Source of the DNA: Alicyclobacillus sacchari
Lineage (GTDB): Bacteria > Bacillota > Bacilli > Alicyclobacillales > Alicyclobacillaceae
Direction of reading: 5' to 3'
NCBI RefSeq assembly: GCF_004366795.1
Contig: NZ_SORF01000010.1
Coordinates: 1 to 64,000 of the forward strand
Length of the DNA stretch: 64,000 bases
A program made the position numbers and the translations under genes. Positions within the stretch are counted from its first letter, which is position 1; every line of letters begins with the position of its first letter. The notes beneath the pieces were generated by a model. It was not told the DNA's origin. It saw only the letters and a program-made list of their open reading frames with translations, and ran no database searches. Below, in pieces: positions 55,398 through 63,696 of the stretch.

Positions 55398-56756
55398 ATG
55401 GCATCGACCGCTTCCATTGGCGCGCGCCTTGAGAGATTGCCCATTTCATCGTTTCACCGGTATGTGATCTGGGTGCTGGCGTTTGCGTTTTTCTTTGAAT
55501 TGGGTGACATCAATACATTGTCGTACACCGCACCCGCGATCGAAAAAGCGTGGAACCTACAGCTTTCGGCGATCGGAAATGTGACATCAGCGACGTTTTT
55601 GGGCATGTTTTTGGGCGCCTCGGTCATCGGATATGTGTCGGATCGAATTGGGCGCAAACGCAGCTTGATCTTTACGATCCTAGTCTACTCAGTGTTTTCG
55701 CTGTTGAACGCATTTGCCATGAACATGACGATGTTGTTTGTTACGAGATTGGTCACAGGATTTGGCCTTTCGGCCATGACGGTAGTCGGTATCACCTACA
55801 TCAGCGAGGTCTTTCCAGCAAAGAAACGCGGAACGTACCAAGGTCTCATCATGACCATTGGCCTCTGTGGAATTCCAATCACGGCGTATGTGGCCCGCTT
55901 TTTGGTTCCCGTTGCGCCTTGGGGCTGGCGGTTTGTGTATATTTGGGGGGCGTTGGGATTTATCTTTGCCATCCTCGCCGGTCGCATGTATGAGTCCCCG
56001 CGTTGGTATGAAAATCGCGGCCGTCTCGACGATGCCGCCACCGTGATGACCGCCATTGAAAGCAGGGTCGAGAGCGAAAGGGGCCCATTGCCGGATCCGG
56101 TAGAACGCGTGGAGCCAACGGTCAGTCGGCGTGGCTACGGAGAACTGTTCAACGGAAAATACCTTGGGCGTACGGTGGTCCTTCTCGTCGTTTGGATTTT
56201 ACAGACGCTCGGCTTTTACGGGTTCATGTCTTGGGTGCCGACACTGCTTGTGGCCCACGGCTTCTCTCTGGTCCATTCGCTCGCGTGGTCTTCAGCGATG
56301 TCCATTGGCGCCGTACCCGGAGCCTTTATCGCGTATTTGGTTTCGGACCGACTCGATAGAAAGTGGCTTGTCGTGATCTTCGCGATCGCGATTTCCATCT
56401 GCGGCCTGTTGTACGGCCTGACGTTTCAAACTGCCATCATTGTTGTCTTTGGTTTCTTGGTTGCGATGTTTCTTCAGACGTTTGCACCGCTGTTGTATGC
56501 ATACACACCGGAGTTGTATCCAACAGAAGTACGTAACTCTGGTTCTGGCCTGGTGTATGGCGTTGGGCGGTTGGCCAATGTGTTTGGGCCGATGATTGTG
56601 GTTGCCATTTATAACAACCACGGCTATCAAAGCGTGTTTATCTACATTGCGGCAGCATGGATTTTGCTGGCCATTGTCACGGCGTGGTTCGGGCCGCGGA
56701 CGAAAGGGCGCATGCTCGAAATACTCAATTCGTCCGAAGTAGAAAGCCAGATGTAA
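55398..56756 (+). CDS. MFS transporter, probably for tricarballylate or aconitate
   Basis: A 452-residue major facilitator with 12 predicted helices. It has the motif between helices 2 and 3 (GYVSDRIGRKRSL) and the repeat in the second half (YLVSDRLDRKWLV), and YTPELYPTEVRNSG near helix 10-11 as in sugar and organic-acid porters. GGGAGG precedes ATG 55398. It follows the PrpF-type gene by 81 bases and ends at a hairpin, so it is probably in the same transcript. The substrate is inferred from the neighbours and may correspond to the role of TcuC. Confidence 0.82.
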   Translation: MASTASIGARLERLPISSFHRYVIWVLAFAFFFELGDINTLSYTAPAIEKAWNLQLSAIGNVTSATFLGMFLGASVIGYVSDRIGRKRSLIFTILVYSVFSLLNAFAMNMTMLFVTRLVTGFGLSAMTVVGITYISEVFPAKKRGTYQGLIMTIGLCGIPITAYVARFLVPVAPWGWRFVYIWGALGFIFAILAGRMYESPRWYENRGRLDDAATVMTAIESRVESERGPLPDPVERVEPTVSRRGYGELFNGKYLGRTVVLLVVWILQTLGFYGFMSWVPTLLVAHGFSLVHSLAWSSAMSIGAVPGAFIAYLVSDRLDRKWLVVIFAIAISICGLLYGLTFQTAIIVVFGFLVAMFLQTFAPLLYAYTPELYPTEVRNSGSGLVYGVGRLANVFGPMIVVAIYNNHGYQSVFIYIAAAWILLAIVTAWFGPRTKGRMLEILNSSEVESQM

Positions 56757-56776
56757 AAGGTGTGGCCCGATTGGAG

Positions 56777-56808
56777 CACAGGGTCGGAACTCCGACCCTG
56801 TGTCGATT
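56777..56808 (+). terminator. hairpin terminator of the tricarballylate/aconitate operon
   Basis: CACAGGGTCGGA and TCCGACCCTGTG form a perfect 12-bp stem with a two-base gap, followed by TCGATTT. It lies 20 bases after the transporter stop. Confidence 0.65.
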
Positions 56809-56986
56809 TGGATTCGTCAGGACATATTGGCATGGTGTGTCTCCCGAATTGGCATGGTTCCGTTTCACCACCAAGGTGTGATGTTTGGGGCGGTTGCCGA
56901 CAACCCGTGCTCGGGTCATACATACCTTACATGCAACGAGAGCCAACGCCGGTACGTGCAAGCCGGCAGTAGGGGGAGATGCGTGC

Positions 56987-57253
56987 ATGGAATCGAAGGC
57001 CTTAAGGATCTTTCGCCGAAAAATGGCCAATCCGCTACATTGGCGCAAGGCAAATCAAGTTTTCCTTCGATATTCACAGACCGATCTACAAAATCTTGAA
57101 CGGACCAAACACCTCGTCTCGACGCTGGCGACCGAGTTGGAAGTTCCCCTTTCACCGCGAGAAGAAGTGGAGGCAGCGAAATGGCTGCTCGCACAGGGCA
57201 TCAATCCCCAGAGTCGAAAAGACAGACTGATGATCTGGAAGAGGGCAAAGTGA
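56987..57253 (+). CDS. small conserved protein, paralogue of the protein at 63.1 kb
   Basis: I do not recognise a named family. This 88-residue soluble protein (LRIFRRKMANPLHWRKANQVFLRYSQTDLQ, PLSPREEVEAAKWLLAQGINPQSRKDRLMIWK) aligns along its whole length with the protein at 63090-63368 (IFR.K.ANP..W, DL.N, PL.P.E...A.NWL.AQ.I.P). Two diverged copies within 6 kb show it is a real protein. GGGGGAGATGC precedes ATG 56987. Basic and helical; no membrane segment. Confidence 0.65.
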   Translation: MESKALRIFRRKMANPLHWRKANQVFLRYSQTDLQNLERTKHLVSTLATELEVPLSPREEVEAAKWLLAQGINPQSRKDRLMIWKRAK

Positions 57254-57277
57254 GTATAGCCTTTTTTCCCCTACGCC

Positions 57278-59062
57278 CTAAGCATCAGAAGCCGTCGAGC
57301 CTTCGCCGACCGTACGCTGGAACCACGGCAAGCTAAACGTGCGCTGGCGGTGATGTTCTTCCAGTAGATAGCGCTCGCGCAGTTTCAAAAGCTGTTGCAC
57401 AGAGACAAATCCGATCGGTTGTTCATGATCGATCACGCGAATCCACTCCAGATCCTCGCGGATCATGAAGTCTAGTACCCGTTTGACGGGCAGGTCTGCA
57501 CGCATGTCCACGATTCGCTCCATACATGCTTCCACCGAACGGTTGGGGTCGCGCTTGGCGCTGCGCAGGGTAGCCGTGCTGGATATCGCTCCAATGAAAT
57601 GCCCGGACGTGTCGATCAGTTCAATCCAAGCTGGCAGATCTGCATGGCTTTCCAGGATGAGCTTGGCGAGATGGCCGACCGGAACCTGAGCGGACACCTG
57701 GATGTCCGATCTCGACACGATCTCGCGAACAACATGCATTTCGAGCGGATCGACACTGTATTCGCGAGTCAAATGCAGCCCTCTCCGGGCAATCCGTTCG
57801 GTCAAAATCGACCGCCGCAGGATATAGGCCGATGTGCCAGTGGCGATGCACGACGTGACAAGCAGAGGCAAGAGAGCGCCAAAGTTGTGTGTTAATTCTA
57901 TGGGAAATATTACACTCGTGAACGGCGTTCGCGTGACTCCCGAAAAGACGGCTGACATCCCGAGCAGCGCCCATAGTTCGGGGTGCGGTGCGTGCATGGC
58001 GACGCCGAGCGATTCCCCCAAGCACCCGCCAATCATGAGAATGGGGGCCAGAATACCACCGGAAGTGCCGGAGCCAAGCGCAATGACCCAAATGAGTGCC
58101 TTGACGACAAGCAGTGTAAGCACTGTATCAATGGATAACCGCGCATTGAGTACGGCCGCGATGGTATCGTATCCAACGCCGAGCGCGCGCGGGCAGACAA
58201 CGCCGCCCAAGCCAATCGCGACAGCGCCGAGTGAAGGCCACCACATCCAGTGAAGAGGCAGTTTACGAAACATATCCTCCATACCGTAAATAGCCCTCGT
58301 TAATACGATGGCCGCGAGACTTCCAACGAATCCAAGTCCTACAGACGCACCGTAACCGGTATATGGGATGGTGTGCAGGGATGGCATGGGGAAGATGGGG
58401 CCGGGCCCAATCCAGGCGATGCGAATCACGTCTGCAACAGAACTGGCCAGTGCAATCGGGACAAGGCTACGCGGCTTAAACTCGAACACGAGAAGTTCCA
58501 CGGCGAATAAGACGGAGGAAACAGGGGCGGAAAACGTCGCGGACATGCCTCCCGCGGCACCCGCGACAAGCAGGATTCGACGTTCCATAGACGACGTGTG
58601 CAACCATTGACCAAGCAGAGATCCAAACGATCCGCCCGTCATGATGATGGGGCCCTCCGCCCCAAAGGGGCCCCCTGACCCAATGGAAATAGCGGCTGAT
58701 ATCGGCTTCCAGAAAGCGACCTTCGGGTGAACCCGACTGCCATTGACAAGCATGGCTTCAATGGCTTCAGGAATGCCGTGCCCCCGAATTTTTTCGGTGC
58801 CAAAGCGGGCGATAAGACCGATGATGACGGCGCCCAAAATGGGGGGAAGCGTCATGTAGGCTCCCAGGTGGTTGGCTGTAGGCGTCGCATATTGAAATGA
58901 CAGACGATGAAAGAATGCTATATTGGTGACAAGGTAGATCGCCTTTAAGAGCGCGATCGCAATCACCGCGCAGACGGCACCGACGAGCACCGCAGCCCCT
59001 GACAGGCGGACAATTTGTCCGTTGGTCGTGAAGTCGCCGGATTGCTTGATGTGGTCTTGCAC
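57278..59062 (-). CDS. ClC-family chloride channel/antiporter with CBS domains
   Basis: A 594-residue membrane protein of the ClC family. GSGGPFGAEGPIIMTG carries the gating Glu, GSGTSGGILAPILMIGGCLG the ion-binding loop, and EARIG-type helices lie between. The C-terminal ~170 residues form two CBS domains (VSRSDIQVSAQVPVGHLAKLIL, RVLDFMIREDLEWIRVIDHEQPIGFVSV) that may bind nucleotides and regulate the pore. Acid-tolerant bacteria use ClC antiporters in acid resistance, which would suit this organism. It is divergent from the MarR gene, whose operator lies between them. Confidence 0.92.
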   Translation of the reverse strand: MQDHIKQSGDFTTNGQIVRLSGAAVLVGAVCAVIAIALLKAIYLVTNIAFFHRLSFQYATPTANHLGAYMTLPPILGAVIIGLIARFGTEKIRGHGIPEAIEAMLVNGSRVHPKVAFWKPISAAISIGSGGPFGAEGPIIMTGGSFGSLLGQWLHTSSMERRILLVAGAAGGMSATFSAPVSSVLFAVELLVFEFKPRSLVPIALASSVADVIRIAWIGPGPIFPMPSLHTIPYTGYGASVGLGFVGSLAAIVLTRAIYGMEDMFRKLPLHWMWWPSLGAVAIGLGGVVCPRALGVGYDTIAAVLNARLSIDTVLTLLVVKALIWVIALGSGTSGGILAPILMIGGCLGESLGVAMHAPHPELWALLGMSAVFSGVTRTPFTSVIFPIELTHNFGALLPLLVTSCIATGTSAYILRRSILTERIARRGLHLTREYSVDPLEMHVVREIVSRSDIQVSAQVPVGHLAKLILESHADLPAWIELIDTSGHFIGAISSTATLRSAKRDPNRSVEACMERIVDMRADLPVKRVLDFMIREDLEWIRVIDHEQPIGFVSVQQLLKLRERYLLEEHHRQRTFSLPWFQRTVGEGSTASDA

Positions 59063-59137
59063 GATGGACAGTGCTCCTTTCGCAGCGAGGATCTGGACAG
59101 GGTTGTGGCGGCATGCTTAAGCACAGGTAGATCTTAT

Positions 59138-59150
59138 ATCGTATTACGAT
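59138..59150. promoter_or_regulatory. palindromic MarR-type operator
   Basis: ATCGTATTACGAT is a perfect 13-bp palindrome around a central T, in the 115-base gap between the ClC gene and the divergent marR gene. Size and sequence fit sites of MarR-family repressors. It probably controls one or both genes. Confidence 0.6.
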
Positions 59151-59177
59151 GAAAAATGCAATGAACGGGGGGATCGC

Positions 59178-59627
59178 ATGGAACGAGTTCCGTCCAAACA
59201 GGAGTATGTGCAATTGGCGGAATTCCGTTATCGGCTGCGCAAATTCATGCATTTTAGCGAGGAAGCGGCGCGATCGGTAGGTATCACGCCGCAGCAGCAT
59301 CAGTTGCTCCTGGCCGTGGCAGGGTTTCCGGAGAGAGACTTTGCGACGCCCACCGAGTTGGCAGAACGGCTACAACTTCGCCACCATAGTTGCCTTGGGC
59401 TGATTCAGCGGTGCGAGCAACTTGGCTTGGTAGAGCGCGAAAGAAATCCGACCGACAAGCGCAGCGTGTTGATACACCTGACGCCTGCCGGCAAGCAGCT
59501 ACTCGACCGACTTACCGCATTGCACCTAAGTGAGCTAGAGCGTTTGGGTGTGTCTCACCGCAACTTTTTAGAGAAAGATCCGGCACAATTCGACCCAAGT
59601 GATGTTCCGCGCGGCCATCGTCCGTAA
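59178..59627 (+). CDS. MarR-family transcriptional regulator
   Basis: A 149-residue winged-helix dimer protein. The DNA-binding part is FATPTELAERLQLRHHSCLGLIQRCEQLGLVERERNPTDKRSVLIHLTPAGKQLL, with the wing residues D-KRS-. Dimerisation helices lie at both ends. It is divergent from the ClC gene and convergent with the APC permease, and is likely to bind the palindrome 28 bases upstream of its start and so control itself and the ClC gene. The effector is unknown. Confidence 0.88.
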   Translation: MERVPSKQEYVQLAEFRYRLRKFMHFSEEAARSVGITPQQHQLLLAVAGFPERDFATPTELAERLQLRHHSCLGLIQRCEQLGLVERERNPTDKRSVLIHLTPAGKQLLDRLTALHLSELERLGVSHRNFLEKDPAQFDPSDVPRGHRP

Positions 59628-59634
59628 GGAGCGC

Positions 59635-61023
59635 TTATGCCTCGGGGGGGTGGGCTTGTTTGCGCACGAACAGATAAGCGATGGCGATCACGGCGGCAAT
59701 CCCCAGGCACGCAAAGAATCCTAAACGCTGGCTCTTTTCGACGAGCGCATATCCCGTCATGACAAGAATCAAGGCCATGGTGACATAGGTTCCTGCAGGC
59801 TGTCCGAAGGCCAGTTTCGATATCGGCTTGCCTTTGTTTTTGCGCTTCCACGCAAGTAGTGTCAACAACATGATGAACCAGTTGAAAAACGTGAGAAAAC
59901 TAGAGGCGCTGATCAAAAACGTGTAGACACTGGAAGGAAGAACGTAAGACAAGGCAATGCAAATGGCCACGCCCACTGTTGTAAACGCGAGTGCACCATA
60001 GGCGACCCTGCGCTTGCCAAAAGTGCGGCTGACCAAGCTCGGCGCTTCCCGGTAGCGGCCGAGACTCACAAGAATTTGGTTTGCCGAAAACACCGATCCG
60101 GCCATGACACTGAACGATGCGATGAGAATGACGGCATTGAGGATGCCGGCCAGTGTATGCAGATGTGCCGTCATCAGCGCTTGTACGAAGGGACTCGCCT
60201 TTGTGCTCACTGTCCGATACGGAACGATCCACAACAGCGCCGCGATCGACAACATGTACAGGCCTGTGAGAATGGTCACGACAGCGATTCCGCCGCGATC
60301 GAGATGTTTGGGCTCTTTCAATTCGACGGCTGCCGTACCGAAGACGCCGATGCCGGCGAAGCAGAAGATGACAATCAGCATGGACTGCGCCAGTCCGGAA
60401 ATGCCTGTTGGAAAGAGTGTCAGAGATGAACTGGCGGAGGTGCGGCCAAGGGTTGCCGGATGGGCAGCGAAGATGACGATCGCGATGGTGATGATGAACC
60501 CCACGAGCGCGGCGATCTTGACAACACTCATCACGGACTCCACAAGACCAAAGTTTTGTACGCCAAATGCATTGATGGCCAGCACGATGAGCGCGAACGC
60601 CGCAGCCAACATCCAGACAGGCACACTTGGCAGCCAGAGCCGGGCGAATACTGCGGACGCCACCGCCTCGCTGGCAATGGTCAAAATACTGGTTATATAG
60701 TATGTCCACCCTTGCATATAGCCAGTGAACTTGCCCAGGTACGCATCCGCATAGGTTTTGAACGCGCCAGGCGACGGATGGTCGACCGCGAGTGTGTTTA
60801 GGGCACCGATGGTTTGTGCGGTGATGGCGCCTCCGATAGCAAACGCAAGGAGCACGGCAGGTCCTGCCATGCGGATGGGCTGTCCAGAACCGAGAAAATA
60901 TCCTGCGCCAATGATGCCGCCCACACCCACCAAAATGAGTTCAAAAAGCGACATGCTGTGCTTCGCCTTGACTTGCGTTCCAACACTTCGATTCCGCACG
61001 GCCCCGATAGCCTTCGACTTCAT
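59635..61023 (-). CDS. APC-family amino acid permease
   Basis: A 462-residue membrane protein with 12 predicted helices. SLFELILVGVGGIIGAGYFLGSGQPIRMAGPAVLLAF is the substrate-binding first helix with its G-x-G-x-G break, and PSPGAFKTYADAYLGKFTGYMQGWTYY follows as in amino acid and GABA permeases. ATG 61023 has GGGAGGTG 12 bases upstream. The frame extends to 61110 without such a site. The amino acid cannot be told. It is divergent from the terpene cyclase gene. Confidence 0.85.
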   Translation of the reverse strand: MKSKAIGAVRNRSVGTQVKAKHSMSLFELILVGVGGIIGAGYFLGSGQPIRMAGPAVLLAFAIGGAITAQTIGALNTLAVDHPSPGAFKTYADAYLGKFTGYMQGWTYYITSILTIASEAVASAVFARLWLPSVPVWMLAAAFALIVLAINAFGVQNFGLVESVMSVVKIAALVGFIITIAIVIFAAHPATLGRTSASSSLTLFPTGISGLAQSMLIVIFCFAGIGVFGTAAVELKEPKHLDRGGIAVVTILTGLYMLSIAALLWIVPYRTVSTKASPFVQALMTAHLHTLAGILNAVILIASFSVMAGSVFSANQILVSLGRYREAPSLVSRTFGKRRVAYGALAFTTVGVAICIALSYVLPSSVYTFLISASSFLTFFNWFIMLLTLLAWKRKNKGKPISKLAFGQPAGTYVTMALILVMTGYALVEKSQRLGFFACLGIAAVIAIAYLFVRKQAHPPEA

Positions 61024-61209
61024 CAAATCGCCATACACCTCCCGTTGATGTTCCATGGTAGTGTCTGAAGGTTCGTGTGTTCCTATCCCCATCATTCCCG
61101 GGCGCCGCACGTTGAATTTCCTTCATCATGAACAGATGCCGACAAGCCGACAGTCCCGCTATGAATACGAATATGTATCGCAATACTGCATAAGGTCGGG
61201 GGCATCGGC

Positions 61210-63084
61210 ATGAAGGTTACGTATCCGGAAATAGGGTGCGAAGACATCGATGCGGTGGTGCAGGCCGCATGCGTCGAACTTTTGCAGCATCAAGGTGAAG
61301 ATGGCGCATGGGGAGACTGCTTTGACACCGGCATGATGCCGAACGCACAAACGGTGATTTCCCTGCACCTAATTGGCCATCGCGATCGCGCATGGATCGA
61401 ACCGCTGGTTTATGCGATCCGCCAGCATCAGCGCGAGGATGGCTCATGGGGATTGTTTCCTGGTGGTGCAGGCGATGTGTCGACGACGGTCGAGTGTTTC
61501 TACGCCTTGGAATTGATGGAGGCCTGGGCGGCAGAGGATGCTCCGCGCACCCGCGCCAAAGCGTGGATTGCCCGCCACGATGGTGTGCGCAGGTGTCGCA
61601 ATCTGACAAAGATGTTCCTCGCCATTGGCGGAGAGATCCCTTGGTCCTGGCTGCCCAGTCCTTGGCTTTACACACTCATGTTCATGAAAGGCTCGCCTTT
61701 TTCGATACAGGACATCGCAACCTTCACCCGCGTACACATCCCAGCCATGTTGGTGTTGTCGCTGTACAGATATCGATCACCCTATGCTACAGGTGCATTG
61801 CGGGAATTGGTGCGGTACGAAGAACACGAAAGGGATGACCCTCTCACCAACTCTTTCCGTTCAAACCTTGCCGCTTGGTGTGCAAAGCGCTGTCTGACTT
61901 TTTTGCGCATGAATATGGGGCAAGATGGGACCTTGGCAGGTTATCATTCGTCGACATGGCTCAGCCTGTTTGCGCTTCACGCGCTCGGGGTGGACTTAGA
62001 GGCACCCATCGTCCAATCTGCCATAGCATCGATGAGACAAAATCTCATTGTAAACAACGGAACTGGATACGCACACCAGCAAACGGCCAATGCCTACGTT
62101 TGGAACTCGGCCCTCGCTTCCCGGGTATTGCTTGAAGCAGCGATTCCGCCCACCTATCCGCCATTGCAACGGGCAAAGGCGTATTTGTTGTCCAAACAGC
62201 AAATGGAGCCACGAACGAGAGGACCTATCGGGGGATGGGGGTTCTCCAGTAACAATGTGAAACATCCTGACTGTGATGACACAGTTGCATGTCTCGACGC
62301 CTTCATGGCGTTTCCCGATGTACCCAAAAGTTCGGTTGACGTAGGCGTGTCCTTTCTATTCTCGATGCAAAATCGCGACGGTGGGTGGTCGGCGTTTGAA
62401 CACAACTGTGACAAACGCTGGCTTGAACGGCTTCCAGCCAACGATATGCACCGGTCGATGTGCGATCCCTCGACTGCCGATATCACCGGCCGGGTCGTTG
62501 CTTTCCTGCTTCGCCGAAGCATAGTGAGTCCAACGCATCCTTCTGTGCAGCGGGCCATTTCTTGGTTGCAGGCCAATCAATGTCACGATGGAAGTTGGTA
62601 CGGAAGATGGGGAACGACTTATCTTTACGGGACATGGTGTGCGGTGCAAGCGCTGGTTACAGCCAATTTTTCGCTATCGAATACAACCCTCAAGCGTGCG
62701 CTGAGATGGCTTCTGTCCGTGCAGCGATTGGATGGGAGTTTTGGAGAACGTTGCGAAAGTGACGTGCTTGGGCGCTACAGCCCGGCGAGTGCAGGTCAAC
62801 CGACGCAAACGGCCTGGGGATTGGATGCGCTGTTGTATCTGTACGATTGCAGCACCGACAGCACGATGCGCTCCGCGATTCAGCGAGCGGCGACCAAGGC
62901 GGCGGCATGGCTGCTGGACAACAAAAGTGCAGATGGATGGCATGACACATTGCCGAATGGATCCGCATTTCCGGGGGCGTTGTATGTCACCTACCATATC
63001 TACCCACGGGTCTGGCCTGTGATGGCTTTGTTGCATTTTCGGCGTTCCATCGTCGGGCACAAGGAACGTCCAGAAGGGGGGTGA
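61210..63084 (+). CDS. sqhC: class II triterpene cyclase, sporulenol synthase (SqhC)-like
   Basis: A 624-residue (alpha/alpha)6-barrel cyclase with repeated QW motifs (QREDGSWGLFPGG, QNRDGGWSAFEHN, QCHDGSWYGRWG, QRLDGSFGE). The protonating DxDD motif is present in HPDCDDTVACLDAF. Several stretches match Bacillus SqhC better than the squalene-hopene cyclase of A. acidocaldarius: GGWGFSSNN..PDCDDT, CDPSTADITGRV, DGTLAGYHSSTW. SqhC makes sporulenol from tetraprenyl-beta-curcumene in spores; SHC makes hopanoids. The call rests on remembered sequences. A small gene overlaps its stop. Confidence 0.82.
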   Translation: MKVTYPEIGCEDIDAVVQAACVELLQHQGEDGAWGDCFDTGMMPNAQTVISLHLIGHRDRAWIEPLVYAIRQHQREDGSWGLFPGGAGDVSTTVECFYALELMEAWAAEDAPRTRAKAWIARHDGVRRCRNLTKMFLAIGGEIPWSWLPSPWLYTLMFMKGSPFSIQDIATFTRVHIPAMLVLSLYRYRSPYATGALRELVRYEEHERDDPLTNSFRSNLAAWCAKRCLTFLRMNMGQDGTLAGYHSSTWLSLFALHALGVDLEAPIVQSAIASMRQNLIVNNGTGYAHQQTANAYVWNSALASRVLLEAAIPPTYPPLQRAKAYLLSKQQMEPRTRGPIGGWGFSSNNVKHPDCDDTVACLDAFMAFPDVPKSSVDVGVSFLFSMQNRDGGWSAFEHNCDKRWLERLPANDMHRSMCDPSTADITGRVVAFLLRRSIVSPTHPSVQRAISWLQANQCHDGSWYGRWGTTYLYGTWCAVQALVTANFSLSNTTLKRALRWLLSVQRLDGSFGERCESDVLGRYSPASAGQPTQTAWGLDALLYLYDCSTDSTMRSAIQRAATKAAAWLLDNKSADGWHDTLPNGSAFPGALYVTYHIYPRVWPVMALLHFRRSIVGHKERPEGG

Positions 63085-63089
63085 ACACA

Positions 63090-63368
63090 ATGGGGTTGCA
63101 TCCGAGATTATTACCGATCTTTCGTGCCAAAATTGCGAACCCGCGCAACTGGTGGCGAGTACATCGCGCTCTGCTGTCCTATCGCCGTGAGGATCTCGCA
63201 AATCCAGAAGGAGCGGGCGCTATGGTGGATCACCTCGCGACTGTTCTTGCCGTGCCGCTGACTCCGGCGGAGCGTGTGGGTGCTGTGAACTGGTTGGTAG
63301 CACAGCGCATCGATCCGCGCAATCCGTTGCACCAGATGCGCATGTGGAACGTCGTCTATGGTATGTAA
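63090..63368 (+). CDS. small conserved protein, paralogue of the protein at 57.0 kb
   Basis: A 92-residue soluble protein (LLPIFRAKIANPRNWWRVHRALLSYRREDLANPEG, PLTPAERVGAVNWLVAQRIDPRNPLHQMRMWN) related over its whole length to the one at 56987-57253. ATG 63090 has AAGGGGGG seven bases upstream, inside the end of the cyclase gene. GTG 63081 is closer to that site and less likely. It is probably cotranscribed with the terpene cyclase and ends at a terminator. Function unknown. Confidence 0.65.
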   Translation: MGLHPRLLPIFRAKIANPRNWWRVHRALLSYRREDLANPEGAGAMVDHLATVLAVPLTPAERVGAVNWLVAQRIDPRNPLHQMRMWNVVYGM

Positions 63369-63373
63369 CCGGT

Positions 63374-63403
63374 GCGGGCGAAACGAGGTGTTTCGCCCGC
63401 TTT
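63374..63403 (+). terminator. intrinsic terminator after the cyclase operon
   Basis: GCGGGCGAAAC (63374-63384) and GTTTCGCCCGC (63390-63400) form a perfect 11-bp stem with a five-base loop, followed by TTT. It lies five bases after the stop codon. Confidence 0.8.
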
Positions 63404-63456
63404 GTGGCCTTGGGAAAGGGTTGGGCCAGCATACGAACTCAGTTCGCGACTCTAAA

Positions 63457-63499
63457 CACGGCAAACCAGGGAGCTGGTGAAGCTCCCTGATTTGCCGTG
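63457..63499 (-). terminator. 19-bp hairpin terminator of the small membrane protein genes
   Basis: Positions 63457-63475 pair with 63481-63499 with a single mismatch around a five-base loop. Read on the minus strand the stem is followed by TTTAGAG. It lies eight bases after the stop of the 51-residue gene. Confidence 0.7.
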
Positions 63500-63506
63500 T
63501 CACATT

Positions 63507-63662
63507 CTACGCGTCCAATTCTCCGTCGATCTGTTTCTCGTAATGACTTTTGTAGGGTTTTAGCAGTGCCATGTCGACAAGCACGATAAGAAAGACGATT
63601 GCCCATACTTCTGTAGCTAGTTTTCCCGTCTGGTTTTCAGAAGTATCTGCCGATGCGCTCAT
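63507..63662 (-). CDS. 51-residue single-helix membrane protein
   Basis: This short frame starts MSASADTSENQTGKLATEVW, has one membrane helix (AIVFLIVLVDMALL) and a charged C-terminal tail that ends DGELDA. AGGAGGG stands at good distance before the ATG at 63662. It follows the 95-residue membrane protein gene by 34 bases on the same strand and ends at a strong hairpin, so it is likely real. The family is not recognised. It may be a small subunit of a membrane complex whose other genes lie beyond the window. Confidence 0.6.
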   Translation of the reverse strand: MSASADTSENQTGKLATEVWAIVFLIVLVDMALLKPYKSHYEKQIDGELDA

Positions 63663-63696
63663 GTCTCCACCCTCCTAGGAAGCAAGCTGATACGTC

